A stretch of 64,000 bases of DNA, taken from positions 496,001-560,000 of the forward strand of contig NZ_JAKGGD010000001.1 in assembly GCF_021556615.1 (NCBI RefSeq). The letters are read 5' to 3'. The position numbers and the translations under genes are program-made. The DNA comes from Paracoccus salsus (GTDB lineage: Bacteria; Pseudomonadota; Alphaproteobacteria; Rhodobacterales; Rhodobacteraceae). The first letter of the stretch is position 1, and every line of letters begins with the position of its first letter. This document shows positions 27,666 through 34,855 of this stretch, piece by piece. The notes under the pieces are model-generated. The model worked only from the letters and a program-made list of their open reading frames with translations, made no database searches and was not told where the DNA came from.

Positions 27666-28877
27666 TCAGGCCAGTGCCTTGTTCAGGTATTCATCGACCT
27701 TTTCCAGGTAACCCATTGTCGTCAGCCATTTCTGGTCAGGCCCGACCAGCAGCGCCAGGTCCTTGGTCATGAACCCGTCCTCGACCGCCTCGACGGTGAC
27801 CCGCTCCAGCGTCGTGGCAAAGGTCATCAGCGCGTCGTTGCCGTCCAGCTTGGCGCGGTGCTTGAGCCCCCCGGTCCAGGCAAAGATCGAGGCGATCGAG
27901 TTGGTCGAGGTCGCGTTGCCCTTCTGGTGCTCGCGGTAATGGCGCGTCACGGTGCCGTGGGCGGCCTCGGATTCCACGATCTGTCCATCCGGCGTCATCA
28001 GCACGCTGGTCATCAGGCCAAGCGAGCCAAAGCCCTGGGCGACGGTGTCGGACTGAACGTCGCCGTCATAGTTCTTGCAGGCCCAGACATAACCGCCCGA
28101 CCATTTCATCGCGCTGGCCACCATGTCGTCGATCAGGCGATGTTCGTAGGTGATCCCGGCCTTCTTGAACTGGTCCGCGAACTCCTCGTCGAAGACCTCC
28201 TGGAACAGGTCCTTGAAGCGGCCGTCATAGGCCTTGAGGATCGTGTTCTTGGTGGACAGATAGACCGGCACGCCGCGGTTGAGGCCATAATTCAGGCTGG
28301 CCCGGGCGAAATCGCGGATGGAATCATCCAGGTTGTACATCGCCATCGCGACGCCGGGACCGGGCGACTGGAACACCTCGTGCTCGATCGTCTCGCCGTC
28401 CTCGCCCACGAACTTGATCGTCACCTTGCCCTTGCCGGGGAACCTGAAATCGGTTGCCCGATACTGGTCACCGAACGCATGGCGGCCGACGATGATGGGC
28501 CGGGTCCAGCCCGGCACCAGCCGCGGCACGTTCTTGCAGATGATCGGTTCGCGGAAGATCACCCCGCCCAGGATGTTGCGGATCGTGCCGTTGGGCGAGC
28601 GCCACATCTTCTTCAGGCCGAATTCCTCGACGCGGGCCTCGTCGGGGGTGATGGTCGCGCATTTCACGCCGACCCCGTATTGCTTGATCGCCTCGGCGGC
28701 ATCCACCGTGATCTGGTCGTCGGTGCGATCGCGTTCCTCGATGCCCAGGTCGTAATATTTCAGGTCGATGTCCAGATAGGGCAGGATCAGTTTCTGCTTG
28801 ATGAAGTCCCAGATGATCCGGGTCATCTCGTCGCCGTCAAGTTCGACGACGGGGTTCTCTACCTTTATCTTCGACAT
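27666..28877 (-). CDS. icd: NADP-dependent isocitrate dehydrogenase
   Basis: Oxidative decarboxylation of isocitrate to 2-oxoglutarate in the TCA cycle. 403 aa, the eukaryote-like type II subfamily common in alphaproteobacteria. Marks: [34 protein letters not shown], the substrate loop [20 protein letters not shown], and the metal/NADP segment [20 protein letters not shown]. The start at 28877 has AAGGGGA upstream; the upstream in-frame ATG is rejected. A hairpin lies in its leader at 28942-28963. Confidence 0.96.
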   Translation of the reverse strand: MSKIKVENPVVELDGDEMTRIIWDFIKQKLILPYLDIDLKYYDLGIEERDRTDDQITVDAAEAIKQYGVGVKCATITPDEARVEEFGLKKMWRSPNGTIRNILGGVIFREPIICKNVPRLVPGWTRPIIVGRHAFGDQYRATDFRFPGKGKVTIKFVGEDGETIEHEVFQSPGPGVAMAMYNLDDSIRDFARASLNYGLNRGVPVYLSTKNTILKAYDGRFKDLFQEVFDEEFADQFKKAGITYEHRLIDDMVASAMKWSGGYVWACKNYDGDVQSDTVAQGFGSLGLMTSVLMTPDGQIVESEAAHGTVTRHYREHQKGNATSTNSIASIFAWTGGLKHRAKLDGNDALMTFATTLERVTVEAVEDGFMTKDLALLVGPDQKWLTTMGYLEKVDEYLNKALA

Positions 28878-28941
28878 GGTTGGTCCCCTTGTTGGCGTCA
28901 CGCTCGACCGCCTCATAGACTGAAAACCTGCGCTTGAAAAG

Positions 28942-28967
28942 ACGGTATGCGATTGTATGCCGTTTTT
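28942..28967. terminator. Hairpin with T-runs on both sides, in the icd leader
   Basis: ACGGTATGC (28942-28950) pairs with GTATGCCGT (28955-28963) with two GU wobbles, flanked by AAAAG and TTTTT. It sits about 65 bases upstream of the icd ATG, so it is either a terminator-like attenuator for icd or insulates the divergent gene. Confidence 0.4.
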
Positions 28968-29101
28968 CCTCCGCCGTAGGCATGGGCAGAGGCGCGGCCA
29001 TCCGACTAAAGTTTATGCTTTTGTTTAAGGGCATTGGGTTGGAAATCGAAGGTCATTTCGGGCTACGGACAGGCGACAACCCGTCTGGCGGAGTTTGCGT
29101 C

Positions 29102-30256
29102 ATGCCCAGCTACACCATGATCTATCTCGGCAATTTCCCGGATATGGACCCCGATGAGTCGTCGATCAATTCCGAACTGGCAACCACATTCGCCGCGAAC
29201 GGCAGCATCGGCGACAGCGGAACCCCGCTTTACGCGCGTGTGCTTGATGTCTCGCTGAATGATTCGAATAATGACGGGCGGATCTATCACGACAACTATT
29301 GTGGCACGCAGGAAACCATCAGCTACCAGCTTGGCGATCCCCCGGTCACACATCACCATCAGCTGGACGGCGCCTTTGTCGCCTCGAATGTCGAGGTGAC
29401 GCGACTGCTTCCCGATGGCAGCACCGATACCGTCCTGACAACGGTCCGGGTTTTCCAGGACACGTCCGGCAACGCCTTCATGATTCCGCCGCCCGTGAAC
29501 GGCGGCGCCCCGGGCGAGGTCGACGCGGTCACGACCTATCCTCTCGTCGGACTCAGCTTTCCGTCGGCGTCCCACTTCACCACGAATCTCGGCATCGCCA
29601 GCGCGGACCGGTACAATCTCAAGGGGTTCGTCAAACCCACCGCGCCCTGCTTTACCGCCGGCACGCTGATCCTGACGGATCGGGGGGGCCGGCCGGTCGA
29701 GGATCTGGCGCCCGGTGATCTGGTCTGGACACGCGACAACGGCTTCCAGCCGATCCGCTGGAGCGGTCAGCGCTCGCTGTCGCCGGCCGAGCTTGGCGCC
29801 AATCCACGCCTGCGTCCGATCCGCATCCGCGCTGGCGCGCTTGGCCCGTCGCGGCCCGATACCGACCTCATCGTGTCGCCCCAGCACCGCGTTCTGGTCC
29901 GGTCGCGCATCGCACAGCGGATGTTCGGCGCCCCCGAATTGCTGGTCGCGGCAAAACAGCTCGTGGGGATCGCAGGGGTCGAGGAACTGTACGATTGCGC
30001 AAGCGTCACCTATGTCCATCTGCTGTTCGACCGGCACGAGGTGCTGATGTCGAATGGCGCCGAAACCGAGTCCCTGTTTCCCGGCGTGCAGGCTCTGGCG
30101 GCCCTCGGTGACGCCGCCGAAGAAATCCGTGCCCTGTTTCCGCAACTGCGCGACGATGGCGACGCTTTCCAGGGCGCGCGGCTGTTCGCGGCAGGCAAGC
30201 GGGCGCGCCACCTTGCGCAGCGCCACGCGGCCAATGGCCAGCCGCTGGTGTCCTGA
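29102..30256 (+). CDS. Hint-domain protein, likely exported
   Basis: A 384-aa protein. The N-terminal 180 residues form a Rhodobacterales-type domain without signal peptide (MPSYTMIYLGNFPDMDPDES, VTRLLPDGSTDTVLTTVR). From Cys183 it is a Hint (hedgehog/intein) domain: PCFTAGTLILTDRGGRPVED, DLVWTRDNGFQPIRWSG, SPQHRVLV, and the late block YVHLLFDRHEVLMSNGAETE. The catalytic Cys and the histidine in HRVL are present, so self-cleavage chemistry is possible. There is no C-extein, so the C-terminal domain ends the protein. GGCGGAG lies upstream of the ATG. Confidence 0.87.
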   Translation: MPSYTMIYLGNFPDMDPDESSINSELATTFAANGSIGDSGTPLYARVLDVSLNDSNNDGRIYHDNYCGTQETISYQLGDPPVTHHHQLDGAFVASNVEVTRLLPDGSTDTVLTTVRVFQDTSGNAFMIPPPVNGGAPGEVDAVTTYPLVGLSFPSASHFTTNLGIASADRYNLKGFVKPTAPCFTAGTLILTDRGGRPVEDLAPGDLVWTRDNGFQPIRWSGQRSLSPAELGANPRLRPIRIRAGALGPSRPDTDLIVSPQHRVLVRSRIAQRMFGAPELLVAAKQLVGIAGVEELYDCASVTYVHLLFDRHEVLMSNGAETESLFPGVQALAALGDAAEEIRALFPQLRDDGDAFQGARLFAAGKRARHLAQRHAANGQPLVS

Positions 30257-30286
30257 CGGCGGCCACCGAGGCCTGCGCCGGACGAA

Positions 30287-30314
30287 AAGTGCCGGGCGGG
30301 GCCGCCCGGCACTT
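30287..30314. terminator. Strong GC hairpin after the Hint gene
   Basis: AAGTGCCGGGCGG pairs with CCGCCCGGCACTT, a stem of 11-13 bp, beginning 31 bases past the Hint-gene stop and lying between convergent genes. The plus side ends TTCTGCATTT, without a long T-run. It may terminate both genes. Confidence 0.7.
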
Positions 30315-30371
30315 CTGCATTTCATCGCGACCGCAAAACGCGTCGCGACCGCTGGTCAGCGTGCGGCGCGA

Positions 30372-30803
30372 TCAGAATCCGGCAGCCTCGCATTCGGCCA
30401 AGGTGATCTGTTGCAGATTCACCGACAGCGTAGTGGTTTCTGCTTCGGGGTTGCCGGCGTTTGCGTCCGGGGCCAATTCGTCCGTGGCCGGCGCTGCTGC
30501 GGCGTTCATGTTATCGGCCGCGTCGGCGTTCCCGGTATTGCCCGGCACGACGTCCTCGTTCTCGTCGCTGCCGAATTCCGTGGCCTCGGGGCTCTCTTCC
30601 AGCCCGGTCGTACCCGGATTGCCGGTGTTGCCCGGCTCGACATCGGCCGTGGCGCTGCCCTGCGCCAGCATGGCGCAATGGGCCGTGACGGCCGCCAGAT
30701 CGCCCGCCGACACTTCCTGATCACCGATCATCGTCTGACCGAAAGCGGCGCCACCCAGAACGAGTGCGGTTGCGGTCGTTGCGGCAAAAAACCTGAATTT
30801 CAT
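30372..30803 (-). CDS. Small exported protein with GNTGN repeats, unknown
   Basis: A 143-aa protein with a clear signal peptide (MKFRFFAATTATALVLGGAA, cleavage after about residue 22). The mature part is acidic and Asn/Gly/Ala-rich with repeated GNTGN (EPGNTGNPGTTG, VPGNTGNADAAD), and ends in LQQITLAECEAAGF. One Cys is near residue 43 and one near the end, which could form a disulfide. Family unknown; it resembles small periplasmic proteins of Rhodobacteraceae. It precedes no operon. Confidence 0.75.
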   Translation of the reverse strand: MKFRFFAATTATALVLGGAAFGQTMIGDQEVSAGDLAAVTAHCAMLAQGSATADVEPGNTGNPGTTGLEESPEATEFGSDENEDVVPGNTGNADAADNMNAAAAPATDELAPDANAGNPEAETTTLSVNLQQITLAECEAAGF

Positions 30804-30912
30804 GATCTCTCCTTCCCTAGATTGTCAGATCGAAGGTACCGCCCAACCCACTCCGCCACCGCATCGTTCCCCGCTCACGGATGGTTGATCGCACCGTGCC
30901 CGGGAATTCGGG

Positions 30913-32037
30913 TCAGTGGAAGAACCGTTGCAGTTCCCGATCCAGCCACGCCCACAGCGTCGGGGCGCCCGGCACGATGCGTGCGCCCACCCGGGTCACG
31001 ATGTCGTCGTAGCCGACACCGTATTCGCGCCACACGGCCCCGCCGGATTTCAGGTTCTGGATCGCAGGCTGACAGCGATCCAGCGCCTTGGCGAAGATCG
31101 CGTCCGCCGACCGGGCCGCCTCGAACTCAAGCCACAGCGCCAGAAAATCCGCCGCCTGCCGCTCGGGCAGCAGGCCGAAGATCCGTCGCGCCGCGGCCGC
31201 TTCGGCAGCCTGGACCACGACCGAACCATGCGCCTGACCCTGCGCCGAGTGCAGCGGCACGTCGCCCACGTCGATCTCGACAAGATCATGGATCAGCAGC
31301 ATCCGGATCACCCGGCCGATATCGACCCCGGGCGCGGCCAGATCGGCCAGCGCAAGCGCATAGACCGCCAGATGCCAGCTATGCTCGGCGCTGTTTTCCC
31401 GCCGCGACCCGTCAATCAGGCTGTTCGCCCGGCAGACCGATTTCAGCGCATCCGCCTCGGCCAGAAACCGCAGCTGCGCCGCGAGGTCGCCCGACAGCGA
31501 TCCGCCATCCAGCAAGCGCTGCGCCGCGTCCATTGCCTCGGCCCATTCGACGCGCAGCCGGGCGGCCCGCCCCGCCGACAGGTTGTCGCGGACGATCCGC
31601 AGATGCGCGTCCAGGGGGGCGGGTGCCATCAGGACCTGAAACAGCGGCTGGCAGTGATCCATCCGCTTGGCCATCACCGCGTCGTCCGTGCGCGCGGCCT
31701 CGAATTCAAGCCATGTTGCCAGCAGCGCGTTCCCATCGGGTGCAAGCCCGAAGATGCGCGCCGCTGCCCGCCCCTCGTCAAGCGCCAGCGCCTTGGCGTC
31801 ATGCGGCAGGTGGATCGGGTGGTCGCCCACATCGATCTCGACCAGATCGTGGACCAGCAGCATGGCGATCGCGCTGTCCGAGGCTCCGAATACCATCGCC
31901 CACAGCGCCACGTGCCAGCTATGCTCGGCGCTGTTCTCGGGCCGCGACAGATCCATCAGCACATTCGCCCGGAGGACCGATTTCAGCCGGTCAACCTCAC
32001 ACAGAAACGCGATCTGGCGCCCGATGCGGTCGGCCAT
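30913..32037 (-). CDS. Tandem HD-domain phosphohydrolase
   Basis: A 374-aa protein made of two homologous HD halves, each normally a full protein (YfbR/HD_3 5'-nucleotidase type). Half 1: LKSVLRANVLMDLSRPENSA, EHSWHVALWA, LVHDLVEIDVGD. Half 2: LKSVCRANSLIDGSRRENSA, EHSWHLAVYA, LIHDLVEIDVGD. Both retain the His and HD metal ligands, so both may be active. The activity would be release of phosphate from deoxynucleotides or related compounds (family knowledge). It starts 3 bases from the stop of the alpha/beta hydrolase upstream, so the two are co-transcribed. Confidence 0.9.
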   Translation of the reverse strand: MADRIGRQIAFLCEVDRLKSVLRANVLMDLSRPENSAEHSWHVALWAMVFGASDSAIAMLLVHDLVEIDVGDHPIHLPHDAKALALDEGRAAARIFGLAPDGNALLATWLEFEAARTDDAVMAKRMDHCQPLFQVLMAPAPLDAHLRIVRDNLSAGRAARLRVEWAEAMDAAQRLLDGGSLSGDLAAQLRFLAEADALKSVCRANSLIDGSRRENSAEHSWHLAVYALALADLAAPGVDIGRVIRMLLIHDLVEIDVGDVPLHSAQGQAHGSVVVQAAEAAAARRIFGLLPERQAADFLALWLEFEAARSADAIFAKALDRCQPAIQNLKSGGAVWREYGVGYDDIVTRVGARIVPGAPTLWAWLDRELQRFFH

Positions 32038-32040
32038 CGC

Positions 32041-32703
32041 CTAGCGGGTGTTTTCGGTCAGCCGCCGCCGCACATAAGCCTGCACCATGTCGATCATCGG
32101 CTTCATATGGGCCTCATCGTCGCGGAAGAAATGATCCGCGCCCTCGATTTCCTCGTGGGTGATCGTGATGCCCTTCTGCTCGCGCAGCTTGCCGACCAGC
32201 GTGTGGGTGTCCTTGGGCGGCGCAACCCGATCGGCGGTGCCGTTCACGATCAGCCCGGACGACGGGCACGGCGCCAGGAAGCTGAAATCATACATGTTCG
32301 CCGGAGGCGCCACGCTGATGAATCCGGTGATCTCGGGGCGGCGCATCAGCAGCTGCATGCCGATCCAGGCGCCAAAGCTGAACCCCGCGACCCAGCAATG
32401 CTTGCTGTTGGGGTTCATCGCCTGCAGATAGTCCAGCGCCGAGGCCGCGTCGGACAATTCGCCGATGCCCTGGTCGAACTCGCCCTGGCTGCGCCCGACG
32501 CCGCGGAAATTGAACCGCATCACCGTGAACCCCATCCTGTGAAAGGCGTAGTGCAGGTTATAGACGACCCGGTTGTTCATCGTGCCGCCGTATTGCGGGT
32601 GCGGATGCAGGACGATCGCGATGGGGGCAGCGGGCTTGCCGGGCTGGGGATGGTAACGGCCTTCAAGACGGCCTTCGGGACCGGGAAAAATAAGCTCTGG
32701 CAT
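32041..32703 (-). CDS. Alpha/beta hydrolase (dienelactone-hydrolase-like)
   Basis: A 220-aa cytoplasmic hydrolase. Marks: PIAIVLHPHPQYGGTMNN (oxyanion and HPHP region), FNFRGVGRSQGEFDQG, nucleophile elbow VAGFSFGAWIGMQ (Ser), acid segment ADRVAPP, and the catalytic histidine in EGADHFF. The ATG at 32703 has AAGGA five to six bases upstream; a second ATG stands directly before it. Substrate unknown. It is divergent from iscR, an arrangement seen in Rhodobacteraceae. Confidence 0.88.
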   Translation of the reverse strand: MPELIFPGPEGRLEGRYHPQPGKPAAPIAIVLHPHPQYGGTMNNRVVYNLHYAFHRMGFTVMRFNFRGVGRSQGEFDQGIGELSDAASALDYLQAMNPNSKHCWVAGFSFGAWIGMQLLMRRPEITGFISVAPPANMYDFSFLAPCPSSGLIVNGTADRVAPPKDTHTLVGKLREQKGITITHEEIEGADHFFRDDEAHMKPMIDMVQAYVRRRLTENTR

Positions 32704-32730
32704 CATCGTCCTTTGCGGCGTGTTGGTTCC

Positions 32731-32759
32731 TTGACGCTTTCGCGCCCGGCTTCTAGACG
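32731..32759 (+). promoter_or_regulatory. Possible sigma70-like promoter of iscR
   Basis: TTGACG at 32731-32736 is followed after 17 bases by TAGACG (32754-32759), a poor -10. It is the best match in the 166-base divergent gap. No clear Rrf2 operator (TGA-N9-TCA) was identified. Confidence 0.3.
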
Positions 32760-32869
32760 ATATCATCTGGGAAGTCGGCGCCTCTGGCGCAAGAAACGGG
32801 CTTTCGGGGCATAACGCAGCCGCGCGCCACCCGTCAATGCGGCGCCAGCCACGCAAGGGGGGCCACGCG

Positions 32870-33328
32870 ATGAAACTGTCCACAAAGGGACGTTACGCGA
32901 TCATCGCACTGACCGACCTGGCGGTTGCCGATCAGCACGAGTTGACCTCGCTGGCCGAGATATCGAAACGCCAGGACATCTCGCTGCCCTATCTGGAACA
33001 ACTGTTCGTGCGTCTGCGCCGCGCCGGGCTGGTGGCATCGGTGCGCGGCCCCGGCGGCGGCTATCGACTGGCCCGCACGCCCGAGACGATCCGCATCGCC
33101 GAGATCCTGGAGGCCGTGGACGAGACCGTCAGCGCCATGCATGTGGGTGCCGGCGCATCCGGCGGCGTGTCGGGTTCACGCGCTCAGACCCTGTCGAACC
33201 GGCTATGGGAAAGCCTGTCGGCCCATGTCTATGTCTTCCTGCACAACCACACGCTGGCGGACGTGGCCCGCAACCAGCTTCTGCCCTGCCCCGCGCTGCC
33301 GAAGATCCTGAACGTCGTGGACGAGTAG
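32870..33328 (+). CDS. iscR: Rrf2-family Fe-S regulator IscR (one-cysteine type)
   Basis: A 152-aa transcription factor. The winged helix N-terminus reads MKLSTKGRYAIIALTDLAV with recognition region DISLPYLEQLFVRLRRAGLV and wing SVRGPGGGYRLAR. E. coli IscR has three cysteines that hold a [2Fe-2S] cluster. Here the region between residues 85 and 120 has none, and the only cysteine is Cys140 in LLPCPALPKIL. This matches the single-cysteine IscR described in Rhodobacter. The usual following genes (cysteine desulfurase, sufBCD) are absent; the next item is a gene fragment. Confidence 0.92.
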   Translation: MKLSTKGRYAIIALTDLAVADQHELTSLAEISKRQDISLPYLEQLFVRLRRAGLVASVRGPGGGYRLARTPETIRIAEILEAVDETVSAMHVGAGASGGVSGSRAQTLSNRLWESLSAHVYVFLHNHTLADVARNQLLPCPALPKILNVVDE

Positions 33329-33360
33329 ACGTCGCGCTGCCGTTGCGCCGACACGAGGCG

Positions 33361-33415
33361 CAACGCCCGCAAGCGGTGTACGCGCCGTGCACATCCGGTG
33401 CCTGCCCGGTGCACG
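33361..33415 (+). repeat. Dispersed 3' element, copy 1 (after iscR)
   Basis: Starts with CAACGCCCGCAAGCGGTGT (33361-33379), identical over 19 bases to the reverse complement of 52166-52184. It then continues as degenerate 10-11-base units ending GTGCAC (CGTGCACATC, CGGTGCCTGC, CCGGTGCACGC). It lies 32 bases past the iscR stop, in the same orientation as the gene. Confidence 0.65.
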
Positions 33416-33592
33416 CATCGCGCGCCGGAAAACCCTGGTCCTGCCGGGCGACATGGCCAGGGGCTTACGCGCGCAGCGCACCCGTCAGGAATATCTCCTG
33501 CTGACAGGCGCAACCCGGCACATGACACTTTCGTGACGGGACCGACCGCCACCGGCGCTTGCCAGAGACAGGCGGTGGCAACGCGCCTGACC

Positions 33593-33907
33593 ATGAAGAA
33601 GGCCAAGGATGAGAGGCCCGGGAAGCCGGGCGTATCGAAGGCTGTCGAGACCATGTTCCGCAAGGCCTACCAGGCGGAACGGGATACCATCGCGCTGGCG
33701 GCGACCAAGGACACCATCATGATTTCGCTGAGCGGTTTCATCATCTCGGCGCGGATGATCTCGGGCGCGTTCGTCTTTTCGTCCTCACCCGGCCTCCTGC
33801 TGCCGGCGGGCATGTTCATGGTGACCGCCGCCGCGTCGATCCTCTTCGCGCGGCGGTCGGCCTCGCCGGAACGCGCCGATCTGTTCACGTCGATCTGGCA
33901 TGGGGCG
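33593..33907 (+). pseudogene. Fragment of Pycsar-effector-like (DUF5706) membrane protein
   Basis: About 100 codons matching the N-terminal part of DUF5706/Pycsar-effector-family proteins: AVETMFRKAYQAERDTIALA, ATKDTIMISLSGFIISARM, then a second membrane helix LLLPAGMFMVTAAASILFA, ending SPERADLF. Real members carry about 60-100 more residues. Here the frame runs on into the antisense of the Lrp gene without family-like sequence, so it is truncated, starting around 33895. No nucleotidyl-cyclase gene is beside it. Family assignment is from pattern memory. Confidence 0.5.
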
Positions 33908-33922
33908 CTGCGATGCGGCGGG

Positions 33923-34426
33923 TCAGGGTATGGGCAGCGCGCTGGTGGCCTTGATCTCCTCCATCGACAGCAGCGCGGTGACGTTGTGGATCCTGACCTC
34001 CCCGATCAGCGACTGGTAGAAACGATCATACGCCCGCGCGTTCCTGACATGCACCTTCAGGATATAGTCGATATCGCCCGCCAGCCGGTGCGCCTCGACC
34101 ACCTCGGGCCGGTCGCGCAACGCCTTCAGGAACCGGTGCGCCCAGTCCTTGTCATGCTCGCTGGTGCGGATGAGCACGAAGAAACAGGCCTCAAGCCCCA
34201 GCGCCTCGGGGTCGAGAATGGCCACCTGACGGCGGATGACGCCGGCCTCGCGCAGTTTTCGGATCCGGTTCCAGACCGGGGTCTTCGAGGCCCCGACTCG
34301 CTCGGCGATCTGGTCCAGCGACAGGCTGGCATCCAGCTGTAGCAGGGACAGGATTTTGCGGTCCACCTCATCCAGACGGACGGGCGTTTGCGCCCCGCCC
34401 ACTTCATTGGAACCTGGTTCCGACAT
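33923..34426 (-). CDS. Lrp/AsnC family transcriptional regulator
   Basis: A 167-aa regulator. Helix-turn-helix LSLDQIAERVGASKTPVWNR and the following KLREAGVIRRQVAILDPEAL are typical of Lrp/AsnC, and the C-terminal RAM domain has EVVEAHRLAGDIDYILKVHV. The ATG at 34426 has GAGGAG upstream. Divergently transcribed from the sulfite reductase operon, so it is a good candidate regulator of that operon, with a sulfur-containing amino acid as possible effector (inference). Confidence 0.92.
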   Translation of the reverse strand: MSEPGSNEVGGAQTPVRLDEVDRKILSLLQLDASLSLDQIAERVGASKTPVWNRIRKLREAGVIRRQVAILDPEALGLEACFFVLIRTSEHDKDWAHRFLKALRDRPEVVEAHRLAGDIDYILKVHVRNARAYDRFYQSLIGEVRIHNVTALLSMEEIKATSALPIP

Positions 34427-34525
34427 GGTGCTCCTCACTGCCTGTTCGTCCTTATTTTCCTGACCGTATCGCAAATTACCAGAACAAAATTCTATATTGA
34501 GGCAATAACGAAAAGGTCCGAATCC
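34427..34525 (+). promoter_or_regulatory. Divergent control region, lrp / cys operon
   Basis: AT-rich 99-base gap in GC-rich surroundings. It contains CCAGAACAAAATTCTATATTGAGG with the short dyad AGAA-N5-TTCT at 34481-34493, and TATATT (34493-34498) as a possible -10. Flanking TTATT and AATAA also mirror each other. This is the expected Lrp-type operator site. Confidence 0.45.
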
Positions 34526-34855
34526 ATGAGCAAAGCCTTCACCCCGAGCGCCGCGAAGCCGGGCGTCATCACCGCGAACGATCTGCGCGAAGGCCATAAC
34601 GTCTGGATGTGCGAGGGCGGCTGGACCCCCGATCCCGGGCGCGCGACGCTGTTCGAGGACGAGGCGATTGCAGACCTGGCGTTGCTGAAGGCCATCGGCC
34701 AGTCGAACATCGTCGTCGGCCCCTACCTGGTCGAGGCGCGGCGCGGCCCCAACGGCCCCGAGCCCGTGCATTTCCGCGAGGCGTTCCGCCAGACCGGTCC
34801 TTCAAACTATTTCCACGGCATCCAGACGCAGAAATCCGAGGCGACCCATGTTTGA
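34526..34855 (+). CDS. DUF2849 protein, sulfite reductase operon
   Basis: A 109-aa protein of the DUF2849 family. Marks: ITANDLREGHNVWMCEGGW, EALFEDEAIADLALLKA-like segment, and the C-terminal FREAFRQTGPSNYFHG. The family occurs almost only just upstream of cysI in alphaproteobacteria, and its function is unknown. The start at 34526 has AAGG upstream and its stop overlaps cysI by eight bases. The siroheme synthase gene that often begins this operon is missing here. Confidence 0.9.
   Translation: MSKAFTPSAAKPGVITANDLREGHNVWMCEGGWTPDPGRATLFEDEAIADLALLKAIGQSNIVVGPYLVEARRGPNGPEPVHFREAFRQTGPSNYFHGIQTQKSEATHV

Noticed and set aside
33908..34342. Continuation of the DUF5706-like frame
   Set aside because: This part is antisense to the Lrp gene and does not resemble the family, so the protein is treated as truncated.
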